NCBI GenBank assembly: GCA_024641005.1
Contig: JAHEDX010000019.1
Coordinates: forward strand, 1 to 55,213
Length of the DNA stretch: 55,213 bases
Source of the DNA: Acidimicrobiaceae bacterium
GTDB taxonomy: Bacteria > Actinomycetota > Acidimicrobiia > Acidimicrobiales > Ilumatobacteraceae
Reading direction: 5' to 3'
The translations under genes were made by a program, and so were the position numbers. Every line of letters starts with the position of its first letter. Position 1 is the stretch's first letter. Under the pieces are notes generated by a model. That model had not been told where the DNA came from and made no database searches. It saw nothing but the letters and a program-made list of their open reading frames with translations. Shown piece by piece: positions 11,112 to 19,175 of this stretch.

Positions 11112-11891
11112 TCAGTGCCACTCGGGTGACCGGACCCAGTTGTCGAGCCGATCGAATACTGCGAGCACCAATCGGTCGATCCTGCGATCGGTCATCGCGA
11201 CGCGATCCGGGTGGGCGGGGTCGAGGAGATCGGGGTGGTACGTGGTGTATGCCGTCCGGAGGAAGGGGCGATTGCCCACCTCTTCGTTGCATGCTGCGAT
11301 GAACCGATCGCGATGAGGGTGTCGCCACGGCACATTGATGCCGTCGGCGCTGCGCCCCGCGATCCGGCTCAATCGCTCGCTGTTCACACCGACGATGCGG
11401 GTGGGCAGGGGAGTGGGATGCGGGAACGAGGCGAATCTCTCGTCGCGATCGGTCGACCACTGGCTGGCGGCCAGATCGAGCACCTCCTCGACGCGGGCGT
11501 GCCGCGCCTCGATCGATGGTTCGACATATGCGCCGACGGTGTGCTGCTCGACGGCCCATGAACCGCTGGGAGAGGTGCCGGCGCCGATACCCAGGTGGAA
11601 TTGGCGCTCGGACATCAGCGACACCGAAGCTGCGGCGGATATCAACGTGCCGACTTGCCGGTTCCAGACATTGGCGACCATCGTGCCGAGTTCGACCCTG
11701 GTCGTCACTTGTGCCAGCGCCCCGAGCAGTGTGAAGCACTCGAGCATCGTCGAGCCACCGAGTGGCACGCCTGCGAGATGATCGAACACGAACACCGCAC
11801 CGAAGCCCCGCTCCTCCGCGAGCGACGTGGCCACCTTCAACGTCGCCCAGTCGGTGTTGGCCGGGCTGAACTGGACGTCGACGACGGTCAT
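11112..11891 (-). CDS. LLM-class flavin-dependent oxidoreductase
   Basis: A protein of 259 residues with the bacterial-luciferase-like TIM barrel: VDVQFSPANTDWATLKVATS, GFGAVFVFDHLAG, RVELGTMVANVWNRQVGTLI and QFHLGIGAGTS are the conserved strands that bind FMN or F420. It is shorter than the usual 300-350 residues and lacks part of the C-terminal barrel insertion. The substrate cannot be told, and F420 versus FMN is not decidable by eye. ATG 11891 follows TACCCT by 7 nt with no SD, so it probably heads its own leaderless transcript. Neighbours give no pathway context. Confidence 0.8.
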   Translation of the reverse strand: MTVVDVQFSPANTDWATLKVATSLAEERGFGAVFVFDHLAGVPLGGSTMLECFTLLGALAQVTTRVELGTMVANVWNRQVGTLISAAASVSLMSERQFHLGIGAGTSPSGSWAVEQHTVGAYVEPSIEARHARVEEVLDLAASQWSTDRDERFASFPHPTPLPTRIVGVNSERLSRIAGRSADGINVPWRHPHRDRFIAACNEEVGNRPFLRTAYTTYHPDLLDPAHPDRVAMTDRRIDRLVLAVFDRLDNWVRSPEWH

Positions 11892-11898
11892 CGGAAGC

Positions 11899-11904
11899 AG
11901 GGTA
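11899..11904 (-). promoter_or_regulatory. Leaderless -10 for the LLM oxidoreductase
   Basis: TACCCT on the minus strand, 7 nt before the ATG at 11891. Confidence 0.5.
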
Positions 11905-11942
11905 GGGCCGCGAATCCTCGGTGGTGCGTCAGAGCGCGCTGT

Positions 11943-14009
11943 TCAGGGTTGCGGGAGTGGTTCGGTGTTCGAGCAGCCGTCGATCGCCTTGACCAGCGGG
12001 TACGGGTTCACCGCAGCACCACCCTGGGGATGGACCTCGAAGTGGAGGTGGGCGGTACCAGAATTCCCGGTGCTGCCGACCGTGCCGACGACCTGGCCTG
12101 CCGTGACCTTGGTGCCGACGGTGATCCCGTCGGCGACCGCCGTCATGTGAGCGTAGAAGTAGTAGGTGCCGTCAGCCATCGTGAGTCGGACACCGTTGCC
12201 CGACAGCGAGCCCGGGTAATCGGCGTACAACTTCGTGATCGTTCCGTCTGCAGCCGCATACAGCAGCTTGCCGGCCGGCGCAATGATGTCGACTCCGAGA
12301 TGGGTGCGCCCACCACCACGTGGATACCCCCAGCTGTCGCCGTAGTAGCACTTGCCCTGCACCGGAAAGGCCGAAATCGTCACGGTCGCCGGATCGGGAG
12401 TGGTCGGTTCGGCCGCCTTACCCAGTTTGAGGGCCGTCGCGGTTGCGTCGTTGACCTTGCCGGTGACGGACAACCCTTCCCGGCGCTGGAACTCGATGAC
12501 GGCTGCGCTGGTGGCTGCACCGAAATCGCCGTCCACGCCACCGCGGAGCGTGATACCGGCCGCGACGAGCGCGGTCTGCAATGTGGTCACCCGCACGCCC
12601 TTTTCGCCGTAGGCGGCATAGCCACCTGCGTCAGGTGTTGTCGGTCCCGGGGTCGCAGCCGCCTTCGGGTTCGCCAGCGCCGCGGCGGTCGCGGCGTCGA
12701 CCTGGCCGTTGGCGTCGAGGCCTTGCGATTTCTGGAAGTCCTTGAGGGCATTCGTGGTGGCCGGACCGAAGATGCCATCGGCGCCGCCGCGGACGGTGAC
12801 TCCGGCGTCGATCAAGGCCTGTTGGAGCTGTTTGACGGTGTTGCCGAGCGCGCCGTACTTCAACCCGAGCAGCGGATTGGCAGCAGTGGTCGTGCCCCCG
12901 GCCGACGCGAGCGCACCCGCCGTGGCGTCGTCGACCCGTCCGGTCTGGTCGAGCTCATGGGCCGACTGATATGACTTGAGCGCCGATTGTGTCGCCGTAC
13001 CGAACACGCCATCGGCACCACCGCGCACGGCCACACCGGCATTGATCAATGCCTGCTGGAGTGCCTTGACATCAGCGCCGATCGAACCGTACTTCAAGCC
13101 CAGCAGGGGAGACGCCGTCACCGTCGGGTCGTGTGAGGCCCCTGGATCCGCAGCCGCAGGTGCCGTCACGCCCGCGAGTGCGGTCGCCGTGGGGCCGTCG
13201 ACCACGCCGGTCACCCCGAGACCGTTGGCGTTCTGGAATGAGCGCAATGCATTGGCCGTCAACACCCCGAAGATGCCGTCTGCGCCACCGACCACGGTGA
13301 AGCCGGCGTTGATGATCGTCTGCTGCAGTTGTTTCACGACGTCGCCTCGAGCACCGATCTTCAAACCCGCCATTGCCGACGTGTCCGAGGAGGAGGAAGC
13401 AGCGCCGGGTGCGGTCGATGTGCCGGGGTTCGACGCGGGCGACGAAGCCGTCACCGACGCAAGTGAGGCAGCGGTGGAGGAATCGACGGTGCCAGTGGGG
13501 GAGAGGCCGAGGCCCTGCTGATACTGCTTCAGCGCAGTGGTGGTCGCCGGTCCGAACACCCCGTCGGCGCCACCGGCGACTGCGGTCCCTGCCGCGATCA
13601 GCTTGGTCTGCAGGTCGCGCACGGCATCGCTTGTGACGCCCTGGGTCAACCCGAGGAGTGGACTCGAGGCAAGGCCGAGTTCGAGAGCGGTGGCATCGTC
13701 GACGACGCCGGAGGCCGGAAGACCGTGACCGGATTGGAACTGCTTCAAGGCTGTCTCGGTCGCGGAGCCGAAGACGCCGTCGATCCCGCCGGTCACGGAG
13801 ATCCCCTGATTGATCAGTGCCTGCTGCACGGAACGGACCGCATCGCCACGCGCACCGCGTGCGAGGCCGCTCAAGGCGCTGGCGGGCGCTTGGGCGCTCA
13901 GGGTGCCGGAACCCGGCAGCACGGGCGAGAGTGACAGGACCACGCCAATGGCGAGCGCGCCGAGCACATGGCGGCGTGCTGGGCGAATTGTCGTGATCGA
14001 ACGGTGCAT
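11943..14009 (-). CDS. Secreted M23 peptidase with six peptidoglycan-binding repeats
   Basis: A protein of 688 residues from ATG 14009, which has a strong GGAGGAGG SD. The N-terminus is a signal peptide with a twin Arg followed by a hydrophobic stretch (PARRHVLGALAIGVVLSL). Six copies of a domain of about 70 residues follow, each with the LQQALINAG ... GGADGVFGPAT ... ALKQFQ pattern of PG_binding_1. The C-terminal domain is a lysostaphin-type M23 peptidase: THLGVDI supplies the metal His and Asp, and HLHFEVH the HxH pair, so the active site looks intact. Expected function is cutting stem-peptide crosslinks during cell-wall turnover. The repeats are similar enough to suggest internal duplication. 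The leader carries a hairpin that partly covers the SD. Confidence 0.93.
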   Translation of the reverse strand: MHRSITTIRPARRHVLGALAIGVVLSLSPVLPGSGTLSAQAPASALSGLARGARGDAVRSVQQALINQGISVTGGIDGVFGSATETALKQFQSGHGLPASGVVDDATALELGLASSPLLGLTQGVTSDAVRDLQTKLIAAGTAVAGGADGVFGPATTTALKQYQQGLGLSPTGTVDSSTAASLASVTASSPASNPGTSTAPGAASSSSDTSAMAGLKIGARGDVVKQLQQTIINAGFTVVGGADGIFGVLTANALRSFQNANGLGVTGVVDGPTATALAGVTAPAAADPGASHDPTVTASPLLGLKYGSIGADVKALQQALINAGVAVRGGADGVFGTATQSALKSYQSAHELDQTGRVDDATAGALASAGGTTTAANPLLGLKYGALGNTVKQLQQALIDAGVTVRGGADGIFGPATTNALKDFQKSQGLDANGQVDAATAAALANPKAAATPGPTTPDAGGYAAYGEKGVRVTTLQTALVAAGITLRGGVDGDFGAATSAAVIEFQRREGLSVTGKVNDATATALKLGKAAEPTTPDPATVTISAFPVQGKCYYGDSWGYPRGGGRTHLGVDIIAPAGKLLYAAADGTITKLYADYPGSLSGNGVRLTMADGTYYFYAHMTAVADGITVGTKVTAGQVVGTVGSTGNSGTAHLHFEVHPQGGAAVNPYPLVKAIDGCSNTEPLPQP
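12415..13871. repeat. Six approximately 200-bp coding repeats (PG-binding domains)
   Basis: Six degenerate direct repeats encode successive PG_binding_1 domains separated by Ala/Ser/Thr/Pro linkers. Copies four and five share the longest identical phrases (LGLKYG at the start, then QQALI and RGGADG), indicating the most recent duplication. Confidence 0.85.
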
Positions 14010-14449
14010 GGCTGCGGTTCCTCCTCCAACAGGGACAGTTGGATATCGGTCCGCCCGCAGTGCCGCTGGAACGGGTTCTGGTGCTGCGCACCCCTGCCCA
14101 CCCCCAGAGCAGGGCATATGGCCCCATCAGTCTTGACGATTTCCAGAAGAAATGTCGGTCGCGTGAAGTCGTATTGACATAACGAGGATTATGGGCGTTG
14201 TGCCGAGAGGGGCCGCCTGCACGGGATGGTTGTATCTGCTCACAGTCGGCCGACTCGGCGCCCACCCGACGACCCACGGCCCCGGTGCGGCACGATCCCT
14301 CGGGGGTTCCTCGCCTGGAGCCGACCCACGCGACCATCGACGATGCATCGACGGGTCCGCAGGAACGCCGCCATCGGCACGACCATGCCGGCATGCAGCA
14401 TCGTGGCCCCTTCCGCTCCGCTGATGAGTCCCCCGAAGCGGCTATATCG
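14010..14449. other. 440-bp intergenic region upstream of the M23 gene
   Basis: No convincing gene is seen. Next to the M23 start is a 6-bp hairpin (TCCAAC 14025-14030 and GTTGGA 14038-14043) that abuts and partly overlaps the GGAGGAGG SD. At the far end is a perfect 14-bp palindrome, ATCGTCATGACGAT (14446-14459), which runs into the end of the next gene. I could not match the leader to any known riboswitch. The middle is featureless by eye. Confidence 0.6.
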
Positions 14450-14818
14450 TCATGACGATTTGCCGGGTGGTATCGACGGCGCGGAGAGTTCACGGTCGCG
14501 GAGCGGTCTTGCTCCGTCGAGCAGCCAGCCGACGATCTCTCTCAACTCCGTCACGGACGGCTTCGCACCCGCGGCTCGCAGATCTCGCTCCGCATCATCC
14601 ACCGCGCAGGCCAGGACGTAGAGGTCGTCGTGCAACGCGTCGAGTTCGGATCTGGCGACCACGAGTTCACCCTCACTCAGTTCGAGTTCGCGCGCTCGCT
14701 GACGCGAAACCCAGTCCCATTGCCGGCAGCGCTGTGAACAGAACTCGCGCGGCCGACCGGGACCGTGCCGCTCGGGCAACACTCTCCTGCACCATCGACA
14801 GCGTGGCGTTTCCGTCAT
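14450..14818 (-). CDS. Small zinc-ribbon-like protein of unknown function
   Basis: A protein of 122 residues. The N-terminus has two close Cys pairs (CRWCRR and FCSQRCRQW) in the order C-x2-C-x17-C-x3-C, typical of a small zinc finger like those in recombination, DNA-binding or HNH-related adaptor proteins. Next comes a charged helix (RARELELSEGELVVARSELD) likely to form a coiled coil. The ATG at 14818 is supported by TACTAT ending 6 nt upstream; a longer frame extends upstream but reads through non-conserved sequence. It is divergent from a dehydrogenase gene at 15004. No function is assigned. Confidence 0.7.
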   Translation of the reverse strand: MTETPRCRWCRRVLPERHGPGRPREFCSQRCRQWDWVSRQRARELELSEGELVVARSELDALHDDLYVLACAVDDAERDLRAAGAKPSVTELREIVGWLLDGARPLRDRELSAPSIPPGKSS

Positions 14819-14824
14819 GACGAA

Positions 14825-14830
14825 ATAGTA
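14825..14830 (-). promoter_or_regulatory. Leaderless -10 for the zinc-ribbon gene
   Basis: TACTAT on the minus strand, 6 nt before the ATG at 14818. It is the closest match to TATAAT among the leaderless elements here. Confidence 0.55.
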
Positions 14831-15003
14831 CTCCACCGCCCGTCGAGGCCGCCCGATTCCCGGCGTCGTGCAACACTGACAACGGTGAGCGCCGATTTGC
14901 ACTCCACGACGATGCCCCACGTAGAGCAGCCCGCACCGACGACGACCGTCGTGTCCCTCACTCCCCCAGCGATCCGGGGGCTCGGCGCCCCGAGTGGGCG
15001 ACC

Positions 15004-16059
15004 GTGACCTATCGGGTGATCCAATGGGCAACGGGAGCAATGGGACGCGCCTGCCTACGCGGCGTGATCGACCACGCCGGTCTCGAACTCGCCGGCGTCT
15101 ACGTCCACAGCGATGAGAAGGTCGGAAAGGACGCCGGCGATCTGATCCGTCGCGCGTCGACCGGTGTCGTCGCTTCCGGATCGATCGAGGAGATCGAGGC
15201 GATCGACGCGGACGTGGTCATCCACGCTGCGAGGCTGCGGGGTTCGTACGGGTCGCACGACGACGACATCGTTCGGCTGCTGCGATCGGGTAAGAACGTG
15301 ATCAGTATCAACGGCAACACCTTCGCTCCGCGCTGGTCACCCGAGCGACAACTGCGGATCGACACGGCGTGTCGGCACGGCGGGTCGAGCTTCATGGGTG
15401 CGGGCCTGAACCCTGGGTTCGCGGCCGAGCAGCTCGCGGTCGTCGCCTCGGGTGTCTGCCTGGATGTCTCGCACCTCACCGTCAGCGAAGTCGTGATGTG
15501 CGACGAGATGCGCAGCCCCGAGTACGTGTTCGACCTCCTCGGCTTCGGGTCGGTGCCGGGTGACCTCGACCTGAACGGCGATTCATGGGCCCCAGCGAGC
15601 ACTCTCAACGGCATGTTCGAGGAGGTCGTCGCATCGCTGTGTCATCGGCTCGGCTTCGAGATCGGCGACATCGCCCGGAGCCACCGCATGTTGACGACCG
15701 ACCACGACCTCCAGGTCGCAGCGGGGCTGATCCGGAATGGAACCGTCAGCCACCTCGACTGGTGCTGGCGTGGCATGGTCGACGAGACCCCCGTCGTCGA
15801 GCTGCGCATCGCCTGGGCGATGGATCGCAGCCATACGGGCGACCGAGGCCGCGACACCTGGCGGATCCGGATCGACGGGACACCGAGTGTGAACCTGAGC
15901 TTCGGCCTCGAAGCACCGACCCACCTGCTCGGGCGAACGTCGGTCGAGCAGCTCGGGCTCGCCGGCGCAGTACTCAACGCGATCCCTCATGTGGTCGCGG
16001 CACCCCCCGGAGCTGTCGAGCCTCCCTCGTCGATGCCCTGGCACCGGGCCCCCCGATGA
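15004..16059 (+). CDS. Dihydrodipicolinate reductase-like NAD(P)-dependent dehydrogenase
   Basis: A protein of 351 residues. The N-terminal Rossmann motif is RVIQWATGAMGRACLRGV, followed by ELAGVYVHSDEKVGKDAGDL, as in the 2,4-diaminopentanoate dehydrogenase / DapB-like superfamily. The middle has FMGAGLNPGFAAEQLAV, a conserved segment of that group. Actinobacterial genomes carry many such proteins in steroid and lipid catabolic settings, so the natural substrate is open. The GTG at 15004 has neither an SD nor a clear TANNNT element, so the start is less certain than most here. The stop lies one base from the stop of convergent prfC. Confidence 0.8.
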   Translation: MTYRVIQWATGAMGRACLRGVIDHAGLELAGVYVHSDEKVGKDAGDLIRRASTGVVASGSIEEIEAIDADVVIHAARLRGSYGSHDDDIVRLLRSGKNVISINGNTFAPRWSPERQLRIDTACRHGGSSFMGAGLNPGFAAEQLAVVASGVCLDVSHLTVSEVVMCDEMRSPEYVFDLLGFGSVPGDLDLNGDSWAPASTLNGMFEEVVASLCHRLGFEIGDIARSHRMLTTDHDLQVAAGLIRNGTVSHLDWCWRGMVDETPVVELRIAWAMDRSHTGDRGRDTWRIRIDGTPSVNLSFGLEAPTHLLGRTSVEQLGLAGAVLNAIPHVVAAPPGAVEPPSSMPWHRAPR

Positions 16060-16060
16060 A

Positions 16061-17635
16061 TCAGCCGGCGATGATGTGGTCGAGCACGAGATCAGGTTCG
16101 TCGTTCTCGATGCGTTGCAGGCGATAACGACTCTCGAACAAGGCGACCAGCCGTCCGTCGCCACGCTGCATGATGCGGATGCCTCCGATTTCGCGCAGCC
16201 GTTTGGCCGAGCGGTCGTCGGTCAGCCGGATCGAGTCGTACGGAGCGGAGAGCACTTCGATCGGCGCGTTGAACTCGACATCGAGTCGGTTCGCGAACAC
16301 GTCGAACTGCAGCTGGCCGACCGCAGCGAGCACGGGCGCGCTGTCTCCCATGTCGGGATCCCTGAGCACCTGCACCACGCCCTCCTCGTCGAGCTGCGCC
16401 AACCCCTTGCGGAACTGCTTCGACTTGCCGGTGTCGAGCGGGCGGGCGCTCGCGAACACCTCCGGCGAGAATCGCGGGATCGGAGGGAACGTGACCGGCT
16501 CGGTCTCGTAGAGCGAGTCCCCGATATTGAGTCCGGTCGCGTTGACGAGCCCGACAACGTCTCCTGGATACGCCTCCTCGACCGTGGTGCGCTCGGCGCC
16601 GAACACGGTCGACGCGTACTTGGTGGCGAACGGCTTACCCGTGCGATCGCAGGTCAGCACCATGCCGCGCTCGAACCTGCCCGAGCAGATTCGTACGAAT
16701 GCGATGCGGTCCCTGTGCGAGCGGTCCATGTTGGCCTGCACCTTGAACACGAACGCCGAACATTCGCCCTCGAGTGGACGACGGCCGCCGTCGATCGTTT
16801 CGCGCTGTTCGGGAGCCGGCGCCAGATCCACGATCGCGTCGAGCACGCTGCGCACACCGAAGTTCGTGAGCGCCGACCCGACGAACACCGGGGTCGACTC
16901 GCCCGCCAGGAACGACTCGAGGTCGACATCGGCGCCGATCGCATCGAGCAGACCGGCCTCTTCCTGCGCATGTGTCCAGGCCTTGCCCTCTTCCACCGAC
17001 GCCCGCTCTGCGTCGACGATTTCCTCGGGAGCGATCGAGCTGCCGCGAGTCGTGCGGGTGAACCTCGTGAACTGACCCGTGCGACGGTCGAGCACGCCTC
17101 GGAAGTCACCCGAGATACCCACAGGCCAGGTGGCAGGCGTGGGACGCAATCCGATCTGCTCCTCGATCTCGTCGAGCAACTCGAGGGGCTCGCGGCCCGG
17201 TCGGTCGTACTTGTTGAGAAAGGTGATCACCGGCAGGTTGCGCGACCGACAGACCTCGAACAGCTTCAGGGTCTGGGGCTCGATGCCCTTGGCACTGTCG
17301 AGCACCATGACGACCGCATCGACGGCCGACAGCACGCGATACGTGTCCTCCGAGAAGTCCCGGTGGCCTGGTGTGTCGAGCAAGTTGAGCTGGTGCCCGC
17401 GGTAGTCGAACGACAGAGCGGTCGAACTGATGGAGATCCCGCGTTTCTGCTCGAGTTCCATCCAGTCGCTCGTGGCGGAGCGGCGACCGGATCGGGCCTT
17501 CACAGCACCGGCCTCGCCGAGTGCGCCTGCATACAGCAGGAACTTCTCGGTGAGCGTGGTCTTGCCGGCGTCGGGATGGCTGATGATCGCGAACGTGCGC
17601 CGACGACTCGCTTCCTCGACGACGCTGGCAGACAT
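16061..17635 (-). CDS. prfC: Peptide chain release factor 3
   Basis: A protein of 524 residues, normal for RF3, the GTPase that recycles RF1 and RF2 from the ribosome after termination. G1 is HPDAGKTT, G3 is DTPGH and G4 is NKYD. Domain 2 and the RF3-specific C-terminal domain (GQLQFDVFANRLDVEFNAPI, SRYRLQRI) follow in order. The LQFDVF and VEFNAPIE phrases separate it from EF-G and from tetracycline-resistance relatives. ATG 17635 is preceded by TAGCCT with 7 nt spacing and no SD. It is monocistronic between two convergent or unrelated genes. Confidence 0.95.
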   Translation of the reverse strand: MSASVVEEASRRRTFAIISHPDAGKTTLTEKFLLYAGALGEAGAVKARSGRRSATSDWMELEQKRGISISSTALSFDYRGHQLNLLDTPGHRDFSEDTYRVLSAVDAVVMVLDSAKGIEPQTLKLFEVCRSRNLPVITFLNKYDRPGREPLELLDEIEEQIGLRPTPATWPVGISGDFRGVLDRRTGQFTRFTRTTRGSSIAPEEIVDAERASVEEGKAWTHAQEEAGLLDAIGADVDLESFLAGESTPVFVGSALTNFGVRSVLDAIVDLAPAPEQRETIDGGRRPLEGECSAFVFKVQANMDRSHRDRIAFVRICSGRFERGMVLTCDRTGKPFATKYASTVFGAERTTVEEAYPGDVVGLVNATGLNIGDSLYETEPVTFPPIPRFSPEVFASARPLDTGKSKQFRKGLAQLDEEGVVQVLRDPDMGDSAPVLAAVGQLQFDVFANRLDVEFNAPIEVLSAPYDSIRLTDDRSAKRLREIGGIRIMQRGDGRLVALFESRYRLQRIENDEPDLVLDHIIAG

Positions 17636-17642
17636 TCGAGCC

Positions 17643-17648
17643 AGGCTA
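17643..17648 (-). promoter_or_regulatory. Leaderless -10 for prfC
   Basis: TAGCCT on the minus strand, 7 nt before the ATG at 17635. Confidence 0.5.
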
Positions 17649-17751
17649 TCGACGCCCGACCCTGGCGGTGACAGGGTCGCTGACGCGACACACAGATCGG
17701 CCGGCCGGACCTTCGGAACCGCAACGCCCGACGAGGAGCGAAACGGGGACT

Positions 17752-18600
17752 TCAGGTGAGGTGGGCGTCGGTGAGCGATGAGTTGTCGCTCCAGGCGACC
17801 TCGACGACTCGCAGCCGTTCCGTGGCCGATTGACGCAACGTGGTCGCTACGTCGAGTGCGACCAGATTCAACAGGGCCAGCGTGCCGACATGGCTGTCGA
17901 ACGGGCCTACCGAGTGGGCGGCGACCAGGAATGTCACCTCAGCCGCAGCCGCGATCGGCGACAGCACGCTGTCGGTCAAACCGGCAGACCAGATACCGCG
18001 ATCGTGCACGATGCGGTGTGCCTCGAGCACCCATCGCTCGTAGCGACGCAGATCGATCACGACCACGGTCGCGTCGACGTCGAGCACAGCCAGGTCACGA
18101 CGCACGACAACGTCACTCCCGTCGATCACGTGCACATCGCTACGGATCTGATGCAACTGCGAGGCGAACTGCCTGGCGACCCCGGCCGAAGCGTCGCCGG
18201 AGATGATGGCGACCGGTCTGGCCAAGTCGGACAACCTGGTGACCAGCTCCCCGATCGCTCGGTCGTCTGCTCCGTCGAGCGTTGCCCGTACGTTGGCGAG
18301 CTCGGCCGCGATGTGGTCGGAACGCGCACCTGACACCGTTTCGTGAATGCGCTCGGCAGCAGGGCGCAGCTGCCGTGTGAGATCTCTCTGTACACAGTGT
18401 TGAAGGTCGGAGTAACCGTCGAAACCGAGCTTCGTGGCCAGGCGGACCACCGACGCGGCACCGACGTCGGCAGCGCGAGCCAGATCGGCGACGGTGCCGA
18501 ATCCCACCGCTTGTGGTGCAGCGAGGATCGCTTCGGCAACTCGCCGCTCTGCGGACGTCAACGACGCTCCGTGTGACCGAATCCGCTCGGCGACCTCCAT
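17752..18600 (-). CDS. MurR/RpiR-family transcriptional regulator
   Basis: A protein of 282 residues. The N-terminal RpiR helix-turn-helix (ERIRSHGASLTSAERRVAEA, then VADLARAADVGAASVVRLATKLGF) is followed by a SIS sugar-isomerase-like domain (RPVAIISGDASAGVARQFAS). Family members sense phosphosugars. The start at ATG 18600 is chosen because TACCGT ends 7 nt upstream and the conserved HTH begins there; the frame stays open upstream to 18726. It is divergent from whiB and, beyond it, a ribokinase gene, so a sugar-related regulon that includes rbsK is plausible but unproven. An inverted repeat between the two start sites is a candidate operator. Confidence 0.88.
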   Translation of the reverse strand: MEVAERIRSHGASLTSAERRVAEAILAAPQAVGFGTVADLARAADVGAASVVRLATKLGFDGYSDLQHCVQRDLTRQLRPAAERIHETVSGARSDHIAAELANVRATLDGADDRAIGELVTRLSDLARPVAIISGDASAGVARQFASQLHQIRSDVHVIDGSDVVVRRDLAVLDVDATVVVIDLRRYERWVLEAHRIVHDRGIWSAGLTDSVLSPIAAAAEVTFLVAAHSVGPFDSHVGTLALLNLVALDVATTLRQSATERLRVVEVAWSDNSSLTDAHLT

Positions 18601-18607
18601 GGGCGCC

Positions 18608-18613
18608 ACGGTA
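18608..18613 (-). promoter_or_regulatory. Leaderless -10 for the RpiR regulator
   Basis: TACCGT on the minus strand, 7 nt before the ATG at 18600. Confidence 0.5.
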
Positions 18614-18713
18614 CACGGGCGGACGATCAGCAATCGATCCGCCGCGCTCCGCATCCGCCCGCCGGCCCGCTGACGGCCACCGTTGTCGTTCACGCGACCA
18701 CCGATCGCGTTAC

Positions 18714-18726
18714 TTGCAGCATGCAA
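18714..18726. promoter_or_regulatory. Inverted repeat, candidate operator between rpiR-like gene and whiB
   Basis: TTGCA-GCA-TGCAA is a perfect 5-bp inverted repeat with a 3-bp spacer. It directly abuts the -35 of the whiB promoter, where a bound repressor or activator could act. Binding by the divergent RpiR protein is a guess. Confidence 0.4.
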
Positions 18727-18755
18727 TTGACTGCGCGATCAACGACGCCTATCGT
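18727..18755 (+). promoter_or_regulatory. Sigma70-type promoter of whiB
   Basis: TTGACT (18727-18732), a 17-nt spacer, then TATCGT (18750-18755). It predicts a leader of roughly 70 nt before the ATG at 18831. It contrasts with the leaderless elements of most genes here. Confidence 0.6.
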
Positions 18756-18804
18756 GATCACTCGTCCGGCGACGTTTGGGGCGTCGATCGGCCAGCTGGA
18801 GTCA

Positions 18805-18827
18805 GGTCGAAACGGGTCGAAACCCGT
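18805..18827 (+). promoter_or_regulatory. Direct repeat and hairpin just upstream of the whiB start codon
   Basis: GGTCGAAAC occurs at 18805-18813 and again at 18815-18823, a 10-bp period. The second copy is part of a 6-bp hairpin with a CGAA loop, ACGGGT (18812-18817) and ACCCGT (18822-18827), ending 3 nt before the ATG. No SD is visible, so this structure occupies the ribosome-binding region and could control translation or bind protein at DNA level. Confidence 0.5.
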
Positions 18828-18830
18828 CAG

Positions 18831-19154
18831 ATGAGCAAGGGGTTCTCAGTGGCAGCAGTCGAGATCATCAGCACTCGGGAACTCACCGAGGACGACTGGA
18901 TGCGCCGAGCTGCGTGCAAGGGCCTGACCCACCTCTTCTTTCCCAGCCCGGCCGAGCGCCCCCAGGCCCGCGAACGTCGCGAGGCCACAGCCAGAGAGGT
19001 CTGTGCCACCTGTACGGTGCGGTCGAGCTGCCGTGAGTTCGCTCGCGACCAGCACGAATACGGCTTCTGGGGTGGCGAGAGCGAAGACGAGCGGCACGCG
19101 GCCGGATTCCGTCTGATCGCACCGATCGGTGTGCGAGCTCGCTCGGTCAGCTGA
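18831..19154 (+). CDS. WhiB-family iron-sulfur transcriptional regulator
   Basis: A protein of 107 residues with the four cluster cysteines in the usual arrangement: RAACKG, then VCATC and SSCREFA, giving C...C-x2-C-x5-C. The WhiB turn motif is GFWGGESEDER. These proteins bind a 4Fe-4S cluster and work with the primary sigma factor. The C-terminal tail is short and not strongly basic, unlike the AT-hook tail of WhiB7, so that subclass is unlikely; which WhiB paralogue it is cannot be decided. The start at ATG 18831 comes from homology and from the promoter; it has no SD and is preceded by a hairpin. The next gene (rbsK) starts 21 nt after its stop. Confidence 0.93.
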   Translation: MSKGFSVAAVEIISTRELTEDDWMRRAACKGLTHLFFPSPAERPQARERREATAREVCATCTVRSSCREFARDQHEYGFWGGESEDERHAAGFRLIAPIGVRARSVS

Positions 19155-19162
19155 CGTCGCCC

Positions 19163-19168
19163 TACCGT
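19163..19168 (+). promoter_or_regulatory. Leaderless -10 for the ribokinase gene
   Basis: TACCGT, followed by 7 nt and the GTG at 19176. It overlaps the alternative GTG at 19167, making that upstream start unlikely. Confidence 0.5.
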
Positions 19169-19175
19169 GGCCGAC

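Noticed and set aside
14010-14200. A ydaO (c-di-AMP) or other riboswitch upstream of the M23 gene
   Set aside because: Such RNA commonly controls actinobacterial wall hydrolases, but I found none of the conserved ydaO blocks. Only a small SD-adjacent hairpin is supported.
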